A model generated the notes under the pieces. That model was not told the DNA's origin and searched no databases. It was given only the letters and a program-made list of their open reading frames with translations. From assembly GCA_004356305.1 (NCBI GenBank), contig SMXJ01000087.1, positions 1-14,481 on the forward strand: DNA of 14,481 nt, written 5' to 3'. The translations under genes were made by a program, and so were the position numbers. Below are positions 1 to 6,279 of this stretch, in pieces (within the stretch, counting starts at the first letter, position 1; every line of letters starts with the position of its first letter). This stretch comes from Bacteroidota bacterium (GTDB taxonomy: Bacteria > Bacteroidota > Bacteroidia > Flavobacteriales > Flavobacteriaceae).

Positions 1-519
1 CTCTATCACCTGATCGAAACGGAAATTGAGAATCATAGAAATGGTCTTTCCAGCGGAATCAAATTAAAGATGAACAGTCTGTCAGATTTTGGAATGATAG
101 ACAAACTATATGATGCCAGTAGGGCAGGAGTGAAAGTACAGCTGATTGTTCGCGGTATTTGCTGCCTTATACCTGGCGTTGAGGGTATGAGTGAAAACAT
201 AGAGGTAATTAGCATCGTCGATAAGTTTTTGGAGCATCCACGTCTGTTTATTTTTGAAAATGCGGCCGACCCAAAATATTATATTTCTTCAGCCGATCTC
301 ATGAGAAGAAATTTAGATAATAGAGTTGAAATCGCTTGTCCTATATATGATGAGGACATTAAAAAGCAGTTGATAGACACCTTTAAGATTTCCTGGAGCG
401 ATAATGTAAAAGCACGTGTTATTTCTAATAAACCGGACAATGTGTATCGTTCGAATACTAATTCTAAAGTGCGCTCCCAGTTCAAATTGTACGAATATTA
501 CCAACAAAAACTAAAATAA
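1..519 (+). CDS. ppk1: Polyphosphate kinase 1, C-terminal fragment (5' end outside window)
   Basis: The reading frame is open from base 1, so this is the 3' part of a gene that begins upstream. PPK1 reversibly transfers the ATP gamma-phosphate to inorganic polyphosphate. The fragment matches the last PPK1 domain: LKMNSLSD near the start, the RGICCLIPG segment, SENI, then KFLEHPRLFIFEN. The histidine at bases 235-237 lies in the conserved F-L-E-H block that holds one of the two catalytic histidines in the E. coli enzyme. Then come YYISSADLMRRNLDNRVE and a C-terminal VRSQFKLYEYY segment, as usual for the family. An internal ATG at base 70 is not a credible start because conserved sequence continues upstream of it. 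The stop is one base before the exopolyphosphatase start, so the two are very probably co-transcribed. Nothing can be said about the N-terminal domains. Confidence 0.95.
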   Translation, partial: LYHLIETEIENHRNGLSSGIKLKMNSLSDFGMIDKLYDASRAGVKVQLIVRGICCLIPGVEGMSENIEVISIVDKFLEHPRLFIFENAADPKYYISSADLMRRNLDNRVEIACPIYDEDIKKQLIDTFKISWSDNVKARVISNKPDNVYRSNTNSKVRSQFKLYEYYQQKLK

Positions 520-520
520 C

Positions 521-1417
521 TTGTTGAATATTGAAAAATACGCTGCTATCGATATTGGGTCTAATGCGATTCGTTTGTTGATTGTTACTGTGATCGAAAA
601 AGACGGAAGAACCACGCAATTCAATAAAACATCGCTGGTACGGGTGCCTATAAGATTGGGAGCAGATGTTTTTTTGGAAGGCGAGATTTCAGAAGAAAAC
701 TACCTGCGTTTGGCCGATGCCATGATCGCTTATAAATTGTTGATGCAAACGCATAAAGTAATAAGGTATAGAGCTTGTGCTACAGCGGCAATGCGAGAAG
801 CCAACAATGGAACCGAGATCGTTCGAAGGATAAAAAAGGAAACCGGTATTGAAATACAAATAATCGATGGAAAAGATGAAGCAGCTATTATCGCATCGAC
901 AGACCTGCTCGATTTAATAGACACCGAAAGATCGTTCCTTTATGTTGATGTGGGTGGTGGAAGTACCGAATTCACGGTCTTTATCAACGGGCATACGATT
1001 GCTTCGAAATCGTTTAAACTAGGTACTATTCGCATACTTAACGATATAGTTCAAAATTCAGATTGGGAAGAAGTCAAAAAATGGATCAAAAAGAATACAT
1101 CTGAGTACGAGAATATTAACCTGATCGGTTCAGGAGGAAATATCAATAGTATTTATAAAAGAAGCGAAAAAAGGATTGGCGAGCCACTTAGCTATTTTTA
1201 TTTAACCAATTATTATAAGAAACTGAAATCGCTTTCCTACGACGATCGTATTTTCGAATTACAAATGAATCCGGACCGGGCAGATGTGATCATTCCGGCC
1301 ACTCGCATCTATTTATCTGCAATGAAATGGTGTAATGCGAAGAATATCTATGTTCCAAAAATTGGACTCTCCGATGGGATCATCAGCAGTTTGTATAATG
1401 AGAATAAAAGTGAGTAG
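521..1417 (+). CDS. ppx: Exopolyphosphatase, Ppx/GppA family
   Basis: This 298-residue protein of the sugar kinase/actin-like (ASKHA) phosphatase family would remove terminal phosphates from polyphosphate; guanosine pentaphosphate hydrolysis is the alternative family activity. Visible signatures: the N-terminal phosphate loop AAIDIGSNAIRLL (about residues 8-20), the ACATAAMRE segment, the second loop DVGGGSTEF (about 144-152), the adenosine-type motif GSGGNINS (about 203-210), and a C-terminal GLSDGI. It lacks the extra C-terminal HD-like domain of the long E. coli Ppx, as is usual for short Bacteroidota members. The start is a TTG at 521 (a second TTG follows at 524); no ATG lies before the conserved loop and no Shine-Dalgarno is visible. 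It begins one base after the ppk1 stop, which suggests translational coupling. Confidence is high for the family and moderate for the exact substrate. Confidence 0.93.
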   Translation: MLNIEKYAAIDIGSNAIRLLIVTVIEKDGRTTQFNKTSLVRVPIRLGADVFLEGEISEENYLRLADAMIAYKLLMQTHKVIRYRACATAAMREANNGTEIVRRIKKETGIEIQIIDGKDEAAIIASTDLLDLIDTERSFLYVDVGGGSTEFTVFINGHTIASKSFKLGTIRILNDIVQNSDWEEVKKWIKKNTSEYENINLIGSGGNINSIYKRSEKRIGEPLSYFYLTNYYKKLKSLSYDDRIFELQMNPDRADVIIPATRIYLSAMKWCNAKNIYVPKIGLSDGIISSLYNENKSE

Positions 1418-1457
1418 GAAATCTACCTACTTGATTTACCCTTGGAATACGATAGCG

Positions 1458-1488
1458 TTCTCCGTTTACTCTTATTGCTACGGGAGAA
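1458..1488 (+). terminator. Weak hairpin after ppk1-ppx
   Basis: TTCTCC (1458-1463) can pair with GGAGAA (1483-1488) around a long loop. It is the only pairing I see in the 136-base gap between the convergent ppx and miaE genes. There is no strong T-tract after it, so a terminator role is a guess; the rest of the gap shows nothing recognisable. Confidence 0.2.
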
Positions 1489-1553
1489 TTTAGTGTCTCA
1501 AAATACCAGCTTGTCAAATTATCCTCATTAGTTGGTCATACTACGAATTTGAT

Positions 1554-2135
1554 CTAACCGTGTATGGATACGGCTTTACTCAAGTCCTGCATCACCCCGG
1601 CTTCAAACGTCAGTAACTCTTGCCACTTTTTATCCACTTCCTTGCGATTTCCATATTTCCTGGCAAAACCCAGAAACATCGTATAATGATTGGCTTCACT
1701 TATCATCAACTTGCGGTAGAATTTAGCCAGTTTTTTGTCATTCAATTCTTCACTTAAAAGTCGGAAACGTTCGCAACTACGTGCTTCAATAAGTGCTGCG
1801 TATAAAAGTCTGTGGATCAATTGAGTACTTCGGCTGCCTCCCTTGGGAAAGAATTTTACTATTTGCAATACGTACGCATCCTTTCGGTCACGGCCCATGG
1901 TCCAGCCTCTTTCAATAATTATGTCATGCACCATTTTGAAATGACTCATTTCTTCCTGTGCCAGATCGATCATTTTTTCTACCAGATCTGTATATTCCGG
2001 GAAAGACACGATGAGAGAAATGGCAGTAGAGGCTGCTTTTTGTTCACAGTAAGCATGATCGGTCATTATTTCCTCTACATCTTTCTCAACGATATTTACC
2101 CAGCGAGGATCTGTGGGTAACTTCAACCCTAACAT
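1554..2135 (-). CDS. miaE: tRNA-(ms2io6A)-hydroxylase MiaE
   Basis: MiaE is a non-haem di-iron monooxygenase that hydroxylates the isopentenyl group of ms2i6A37 in tRNAs reading UNN codons. The protein is a ferritin-like four-helix bundle of 193 residues. Counted from MLGLKLP, the expected ligand pattern is present: E31 in YCEQKA, E62-x2-H65 in EEMSHF, E117 in LIEARSCERFR, and E147-x2-H150 in SEANHY. The motifs FPKGGSR and ARSCERF are typical of MiaE. The frame is open back to an ATG at 2165, but family members begin at the ATG at 2135, and the ten extra residues (MRTKKTGGIK) look like leader sequence; I chose 2135. It lies 95 bases downstream of dnaX on the same strand and may be read from the same transcript or from its own promoter; I see no clear -7 box in the gap. 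Confidence 0.93.
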   Translation of the reverse strand: MLGLKLPTDPRWVNIVEKDVEEIMTDHAYCEQKAASTAISLIVSFPEYTDLVEKMIDLAQEEMSHFKMVHDIIIERGWTMGRDRKDAYVLQIVKFFPKGGSRSTQLIHRLLYAALIEARSCERFRLLSEELNDKKLAKFYRKLMISEANHYTMFLGFARKYGNRKEVDKKWQELLTFEAGVMQDLSKAVSIHG

Positions 2136-2230
2136 TTTGATGCCGCCTGTTTTTTTAGTTCTCATAAAACTCGGTTCAAATTAAAATGGATCATGGCTAT
2201 AAATATAATCAGCTCTTTCTTGTCGTGGCA

Positions 2231-4015
2231 TCAAACATCCAGGTCAAACTCTTTACGAAGTTTTTCCATCAACGGATTTTTTTCTTTTAGTTTGTCAAAT
2301 TTTTCACGTGGAGTGTAGGCGTAGCGCTTAACTTCTGCCTCGTTGACTTCGATGGATATATCTACGCTGTGATTTTTTAAGGAAGAGCGCAGGTGGCTCA
2401 ACAAGTCGTGTTTAGCGCGTTCAACTTCCACTTTTATCGTATTATTTGGAAAAACCAAATGGATCAGGGTACCTTCCAGTTTTGGTACTCCCATGGTGAG
2501 ATGTGAAAGAAGGTTGTATTTGCCTTCCTGTTCTATTTTATTGGCGTAATCTTTCCAGGCCGCTTGCATCTCAATTTCAGAGAAGTCTTCTACCGGAAGA
2601 TCTTTATCATCCGTTTGCTTCGAGACCATTTCCTTTTCGAGCTCCTTTTTTTTCTGAATACTTCTCAATGACAGAGCCGATACTCTCTTCGCATTGCGTT
2701 CCGCTAATATCCGTGGGCGTTCGATGACTTTTTCGGATTGTTTCGGAACTTCCGGCTCTTCTTTTTCAGGTCTAGGGCTCATTTGTTCCACCGGCTCATG
2801 GACAAGCGTTTCCTTATTAGTTTGAGGTGGTACAGCGGTTGCTTCCGAAGTATCTTCTTCAGCATTAACAGGAAGTGTTACTTTATGGAAATAGGAAGGC
2901 GGAATTACAAATTGATCGTGATCGCTTCTTTTAAGGGAGCTAAGCTTTTTTTTTTCGTCTGCAAACGTCAATGAGGCGAGTTGGAGCAAGCATAATTCTA
3001 CCGCCAACCTCTGGTTGCGACTGTTTTTGTATTTGAAATCACAATTATTCGCTAAGTCGATCGACTCGACTAAAAATGAATGCGGTGCCTTCTTCGATTG
3101 CTCCAAATACATCTCCTTCACTTGTTGGCTAACTTCAAGTAGTGAAATGGTCTCTTTATTCTTACAGACCAATAGATCTCTGAAATGCGAAGCAAGCCCG
3201 GAAATAAAATGATGCCCGTCGAAACCTTTGGCCAATATATCGTTGTATTGAATAAGTACCTCCGGAATTTTATTTTCCAATAATAAGGCGGTCATCTCGA
3301 AGTAATACGAATAATCGAGGATGTTCAAATTTTCAGTTACCGATTGTCGAGTCAGGTTTTTGCCTGAAAAACTCACGATCCTGTCAAAAATGGAAAGTGC
3401 ATCACGCATAGCACCATCTGCTTTTTCCGCGATTACGTGCAAGGCATCATCTTCGGCATCGATTCCTTCGGCTTTGGCCACTAAGGCAAGTTGGCCTTTT
3501 ATATCACTAACGCTGATCCTCCGGAAATCAAATATTTGACAGCGGGATAATATAGTTGGGATTATCTTGTGTTTTTCAGTAGTCGCTAATATAAAAATTG
3601 TATGCTTAGGCGGTTCTTCCAACGTCTTTAAAAAGGCATTAAAAGCGGCAGTTGACAGCATATGCACCTCGTCGATAATATAGACCTTGTAATTACCTAC
3701 CTGTGGTGGAATTCGTACTTGATCTATTAAATTCCTAATATCATCTACCGAGTTATTAGAAGCCGCATCCAGCTCAAATATGTTAAATGCAAAATCTTCA
3801 TCTTCGTGATGTGTACCGTCGTCATTGATTTTCTTGGCGAGAATTCGAGCGCAGGTAGTTTTACCAACCCCTCTTGGACCCGTAAAAAGCAATGCTTGTG
3901 CAAGGTGGTCATTTTCGATAGCATTTTCCAGCGTTTTGGTAATAGCCTGCTGTCCCACCACGTCTTTAAACTGGGTGGGTCTATACTTTCGGGCCGATAC
4001 GACAAAATGTTCCAT
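2231..4015 (-). CDS. dnaX: DNA polymerase III subunit tau/gamma (clamp loader ATPase)
   Basis: DnaX is the AAA+ motor of the clamp loader, placing the beta clamp on primed DNA; the full-length tau form also ties the polymerase to the helicase. The 594-residue product has the MEHFVVSARKYRPTQF start, Walker A GPRGVGKT (46-53), Walker B VYIIDEVHM (111-119), LKTLEEPP, and the SRC motif (157-159) carrying the inter-subunit arginine. Domain III ends near residue 354. A low-complexity linker rich in Glu, Pro and Lys follows (about 355-480), then a C-terminal tau region. Between Walker A and ELDAASNN the four-cysteine zinc module of E. coli DnaX is missing; a short acidic loop (about 64-76) takes its place. 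At residues 354-357 an A10 run may make a shorter gamma form (separate entry). The gene diverges from rnpB and precedes miaE. Confidence 0.97.
   Translation of the reverse strand: MEHFVVSARKYRPTQFKDVVGQQAITKTLENAIENDHLAQALLFTGPRGVGKTTCARILAKKINDDGTHHEDEDFAFNIFELDAASNNSVDDIRNLIDQVRIPPQVGNYKVYIIDEVHMLSTAAFNAFLKTLEEPPKHTIFILATTEKHKIIPTILSRCQIFDFRRISVSDIKGQLALVAKAEGIDAEDDALHVIAEKADGAMRDALSIFDRIVSFSGKNLTRQSVTENLNILDYSYYFEMTALLLENKIPEVLIQYNDILAKGFDGHHFISGLASHFRDLLVCKNKETISLLEVSQQVKEMYLEQSKKAPHSFLVESIDLANNCDFKYKNSRNQRLAVELCLLQLASLTFADEKKKLSSLKRSDHDQFVIPPSYFHKVTLPVNAEEDTSEATAVPPQTNKETLVHEPVEQMSPRPEKEEPEVPKQSEKVIERPRILAERNAKRVSALSLRSIQKKKELEKEMVSKQTDDKDLPVEDFSEIEMQAAWKDYANKIEQEGKYNLLSHLTMGVPKLEGTLIHLVFPNNTIKVEVERAKHDLLSHLRSSLKNHSVDISIEVNEAEVKRYAYTPREKFDKLKEKNPLMEKLRKEFDLDV
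2940..2956 (-). promoter_or_regulatory. Putative dnaX frameshift/slippage site (A10 followed by -1 frame TAG)
   Basis: On the coding strand the zero-frame codons are GAA AAA AAA AAG CTT AGC, with a run of ten A (2955 down to 2946). The run contains A-AAA-AAG in the same phase as the E. coli dnaX slippery heptamer. A -1 shift reads GCT (Ala) and then TAG at 2942-2940, so the product would stop after 358 residues, at the end of domain III. A ribosomal -1 shift, or one extra A added by RNA polymerase slippage, would have the same effect. I see no clear upstream Shine-Dalgarno stimulator and no strong downstream hairpin, so the run length itself may be the driver, as in Thermus dnaX. Confidence 0.55.
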
Positions 4016-4025
4016 AGAAGTAAAA

Positions 4026-4033
4026 CAAATATA
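4026..4033 (-). promoter_or_regulatory. Predicted -7 box for dnaX
   Basis: Reading toward dnaX the sequence is TATATTTG, a full match to the Bacteroidota -7 consensus TAnnTTTG. It ends only 10 bases before the dnaX ATG, so the leader would be a few bases at most. No good TTG -33 box is present at the usual distance. Confidence 0.4.
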
Positions 4034-4044
4034 AAAAGGTATAA

Positions 4045-4089
4045 CTAGTTATTAAAAAATAGTGTTTCCTATTTTACGCTAGTTATTAA
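4045..4089. repeat. 11-base direct repeat in the dnaX-rnpB divergent promoter region
   Basis: CTAGTTATTAA occurs at 4045-4055 and again at 4079-4089, start to start 34 bases apart, in the short gap between divergent dnaX and rnpB. The copies overlap the places where the -33 regions of the two promoters would lie. It could be a binding site pair or chance in AT-rich DNA. Confidence 0.4.
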
Positions 4090-4098
4090 CATTTGGCC

Positions 4099-4106
4099 TA
4101 TTTTTG
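4099..4106 (+). promoter_or_regulatory. Predicted -7 box for rnpB
   Basis: TATTTTTG matches TAnnTTTG fully. Transcription would begin about 4-6 bases downstream, at 4110-4112, which is just where the 5' strand of helix P1 of RNase P RNA begins (4111). A degenerate TTTTA at 4072-4076 could serve as the -33 region. Confidence 0.6.
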
Positions 4107-4110
4107 CTGC

Positions 4111-4420
4111 GCAGGCCGCCTTATCGATCCGCCTTTGGCGGGTAGGAAAGTCCGGACACCACAGGGAAGCATAGCGGCTAACGGCCGTCGCCTCGATTTT
4201 TCGGGGCAGGACAAGTGCAACAGAAAGAATGTACAGGTAATGCTGTAGTGAAATCGGGTAAACTCTATGCGGTGAAATGCCACGTATACCTGGGCTTGAG
4301 AGTACCCGCTCGATCCAGGAGGGTAGGCAGATAAAACGTTTTGGCAACAACACGTTCAGATAAATGATAAGGACCTCGACTTGTTCGAGGGACAGAATCC
4401 GGCTTATAGGCCTGCTTTTT
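4111..4420 (+). ncRNA. rnpB: RNase P RNA, bacterial type A
   Basis: This is the catalytic RNA that matures the 5' ends of tRNAs. Helix P1 is formed by GCAGGCC at 4111-4117 and GGCCTGC at 4409-4415. P3 is the hairpin CCGCC-TTT-GGCGG (4129-4141). The first universally conserved block, AGGAAAGTCCGGAC, starts at 4144; CAACAGAAAG follows near 4218. P18 is CCTCGA (4374-4379) pairing with TCGAGG (4385-4390). The second conserved block, ACAGAATCCGGCTTA, runs from about 4392 to 4406 and provides the 3' strand of P4; it has T where the common sequence is ACAGAACCCGG. Six T residues (4416-4421) follow P1 directly and probably end the transcript. The last 17 bases lie antisense to the end of the convergent hypothetical gene at 4404-4808. 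Confidence 0.95.
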
Positions 4421-4808
4421 TACTTTGTGAAGGTAATAATGAATGGATCCAGGCCACACATTCATCCATGGTAAAAAAGGCTTTGTGCGGCCAATCATAA
4501 AATCGCCCGCCGAAGATGGCATTGTCATAGTTGAATTGAGAATAACACAATGTGGCGATCCCAACAATTTTTAAATCAAATTTCTTGGTTTCAGCATAAC
4601 AGGTAGGATTGATGGTATAATCGTTTTTTCGGTTCGATATAAATCCAAACGGGCGGTCGTAATAATGTTTATTGAAAACGTCGATAAGTTTATGGAGTTC
4701 CCGCGTGTCAAAAATAACTCCTTCATGGATCGTTGCAACCAGATAATGTTCATATAATTCGAAATGAGCAAAATCTTTGTCGAGCGATAATGTTGGCCCA
4801 TGATCCAT
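4404..4808 (-). CDS. Conserved flavobacterial hypothetical protein, possibly SpoIIAA/STAS-like
   Basis: I do not recognise a named family with certainty. The 134-residue protein has no signal peptide or membrane segment and should be cytosolic. Its order of an early acidic strand (HFELYEHYLVATIHEGVIF), a helix, then a strand with RPFGFISNR, a middle strand KIVGIATLC and a late helix with TMDECVAWI resembles the SpoIIAA-like/STAS proteins of about 130 residues common in Flavobacteriaceae. That is a fold-level impression only. The ATG at 4808 is the first in frame. Its TAA (4406-4404) and last codons lie inside the 3' end of rnpB on the other strand. A full -7 box match is present upstream at 4836-4843. 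Confidence 0.75.
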   Translation of the reverse strand: MDHGPTLSLDKDFAHFELYEHYLVATIHEGVIFDTRELHKLIDVFNKHYYDRPFGFISNRKNDYTINPTCYAETKKFDLKIVGIATLCYSQFNYDNAIFGGRFYDWPHKAFFTMDECVAWIHSLLPSQSKKAGL

Positions 4809-4835
4809 AATTCAATGAAAATCGAGTTAGACTCT

Positions 4836-4843
4836 CAAAGTTA
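4836..4843 (-). promoter_or_regulatory. Possible -7 box for the 134-residue hypothetical gene
   Basis: Read toward the gene the sequence is TAACTTTG, a full TAnnTTTG match, 27 bases before the ATG. The nearest TTTG (4860-4857) is only 13 bases upstream, shorter than the usual spacing, so the call is tentative. Confidence 0.4.
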
Positions 4844-4927
4844 CTTTTTTTACTAACAAATACCCTTTTAACATACGGACATTCAGATAGCTATGGCCAA
4901 TTTGATTTTTTTTATAGCATCTGATGA

Positions 4928-5470
4928 TTAGCCATCACCAACAAAAAAGCTGAACATGGAACTGCCGTATCTTCTGGATTCGACATAACCAAAGAAATTG
5001 GATAAATCAGTTTGTTTAGGATGTTCTATAATAAAAACTCCATTGGGTTTTACTAATTTATTCTGAAAAATCTTCTCAACTAAATTTTCAAATTGTTCTA
5101 ATTCAAATACATAGGGCGGATCGGCAAAAATAATATCGAATGTAGCGTTCGAGGCATTCAGATATTTATAGACATCGCTCTTAACAGTTGTAATCGGGAA
5201 TGACAGTTCTTGGGCGGTTTTATAAATAAATTTCACGCATCCTGCATGTACATCCACGCAAGTAATTTGAGGCACGCCTCTCGATGCAAATTCGTAGCTA
5301 ATGTTTCCGCTACCGGCGAATAAATCCAGTACTTCCAACTCGGTAAAATCAAATCGGTTTGAAAGGATGTTAAAAAGTGCCTCTTTGGCGAAATCGGTTG
5401 TAGGGCGAACGGGAAGCTTTTTAGGTGCTGTGATGCGCCTTCCTTTATGTGAACCCGAAACAATTCGCAC
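4928..5470 (-). CDS. rsmD: 16S rRNA (guanine-966-N2)-methyltransferase RsmD
   Basis: RsmD methylates G966 of 16S rRNA (E. coli numbering) on the assembled small subunit, using S-adenosylmethionine. The 180-residue protein, the usual length for the family, begins RIVSGSHKGRRI and has RPTTDFAKEALFNIL (22-36). The SAM-binding loop is LDLFAGSG (48-55) and the catalytic ADPPY is at 116-120. The start is a GTG at 5470-5468. It overlaps the last base of the upstream DUF3822 stop codon (TAG/GTG sharing one G), so translation is likely coupled. It is the last gene of a three-gene operon. RsmD next to a DUF3822 gene is, to my recollection, common in Flavobacteriia. Confidence 0.95.
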   Translation of the reverse strand: MRIVSGSHKGRRITAPKKLPVRPTTDFAKEALFNILSNRFDFTELEVLDLFAGSGNISYEFASRGVPQITCVDVHAGCVKFIYKTAQELSFPITTVKSDVYKYLNASNATFDIIFADPPYVFELEQFENLVEKIFQNKLVKPNGVFIIEHPKQTDLSNFFGYVESRRYGSSMFSFFVGDG

Positions 5471-6279
5471 TACAGAGCCGTTTTTAATAAATAGTGCTGG
5501 TGCGCTTGTTCATCTGCCAATTGGGGTAATGATCGATCGATAAACGAAACATTGCGAACATAGGTGTATAGAATATCATAGAGATCACTTTCAGAAGTAA
5601 TACTACCACAAAGTACGGTTTCAACCTCATTCGGATTGAGTTTCAATTGTTCAAAACAAAATAGGACATAGTAGATGAAATCTTCGGCTGTTTTGTAGGT
5701 AAATGAATTACACAACTGGAGTTTTCCATTCGTAAATATGATGCATTCAAATTGATCTTCTAAAACGTGGAGATAGACCTTAGTCGATTGCGAGTGTTTT
5801 TCAATATTTACAAGATCTTTAACCAGTAGTGTGCAGCCATGGTAATAGTTGAAGGTACCGTACTTTTCGAAAATATAATTGTTGATATTGACGAAAGGAA
5901 CATAAACTATGACGGTGTTTTGATTTTCAATTTCATCGTAACTAATATAGTCGTTACCGAGTATTTTAGTATTGAATTTTAAATACTCACTTGCCTTGTC
6001 CTCGTCGAATAAAGTGCCGGGAACAAGCGTGTAGTTCAGTGTGGTGTAAATCAGATTTACATTTTCGAACTTGCCTTGAAGCATTTCCTCTTCAGAAATT
6101 GCATCCGTAAGCTCTAGCAATAATTCCTCCGGAGTTAGAGGGGTGTCGAAGTTTTTTTCAGAAAAAAAAAGCACCTCCCCATCCAGGGACGATACTAAAA
6201 AAGAAAGTCCGGTCAATGTTACTTGAACGGACAATCTGTTAGGTTGATCAGTGTTTATATTATTGGGCTTTTTTGTCAT
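5470..6279 (-). CDS. DUF3822 family protein
   Basis: This 269-residue cytosolic protein belongs to the Bacteroidota family DUF3822. Typical family features are an early beta-hairpin (RLSVQVTLTGLSFLVSS), a central TLVPGTLFDE segment, and a later VYVPFVNINNYIFEKYG segment. From memory, a structural genomics structure of a Bacteroides member shows an actin-like ATPase fold; I cannot check this here, and I see no classical phosphate loop. Function is unknown. The frame opens with a GTG at 6300, but the ATG at 6279 (MTKKPNN) is the better start. Either way the gene overlaps the preceding gene (20 bases from 6279), and its own stop overlaps the rsmD start by one base. Confidence 0.88.
   Translation of the reverse strand: MTKKPNNINTDQPNRLSVQVTLTGLSFLVSSLDGEVLFFSEKNFDTPLTPEELLLELTDAISEEEMLQGKFENVNLIYTTLNYTLVPGTLFDEDKASEYLKFNTKILGNDYISYDEIENQNTVIVYVPFVNINNYIFEKYGTFNYYHGCTLLVKDLVNIEKHSQSTKVYLHVLEDQFECIIFTNGKLQLCNSFTYKTAEDFIYYVLFCFEQLKLNPNEVETVLCGSITSESDLYDILYTYVRNVSFIDRSLPQLADEQAHQHYLLKTAL

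Noticed and set aside
2136..2230. Separate miaE promoter in the dnaX-miaE gap
   Set aside because: The best candidates (TATATTTA, TTAATTTG) each miss one key position of TAnnTTTG and have no matching -33 box.
4069..4353. Open frames of 60-94 residues on the minus strand across the rnpB gene
   Set aside because: They are antisense to conserved RNase P RNA helices, their translations look unlike proteins, and the RNA explains the sequence fully.
4884..4923. Imperfect inverted repeat CAGAT-CTAT / ATAG-ATCTG after rsmD
   Set aside because: The arms are separated by internal mismatches and a 19-base loop, and no T-tract follows on the minus strand, so I could not support a terminator.
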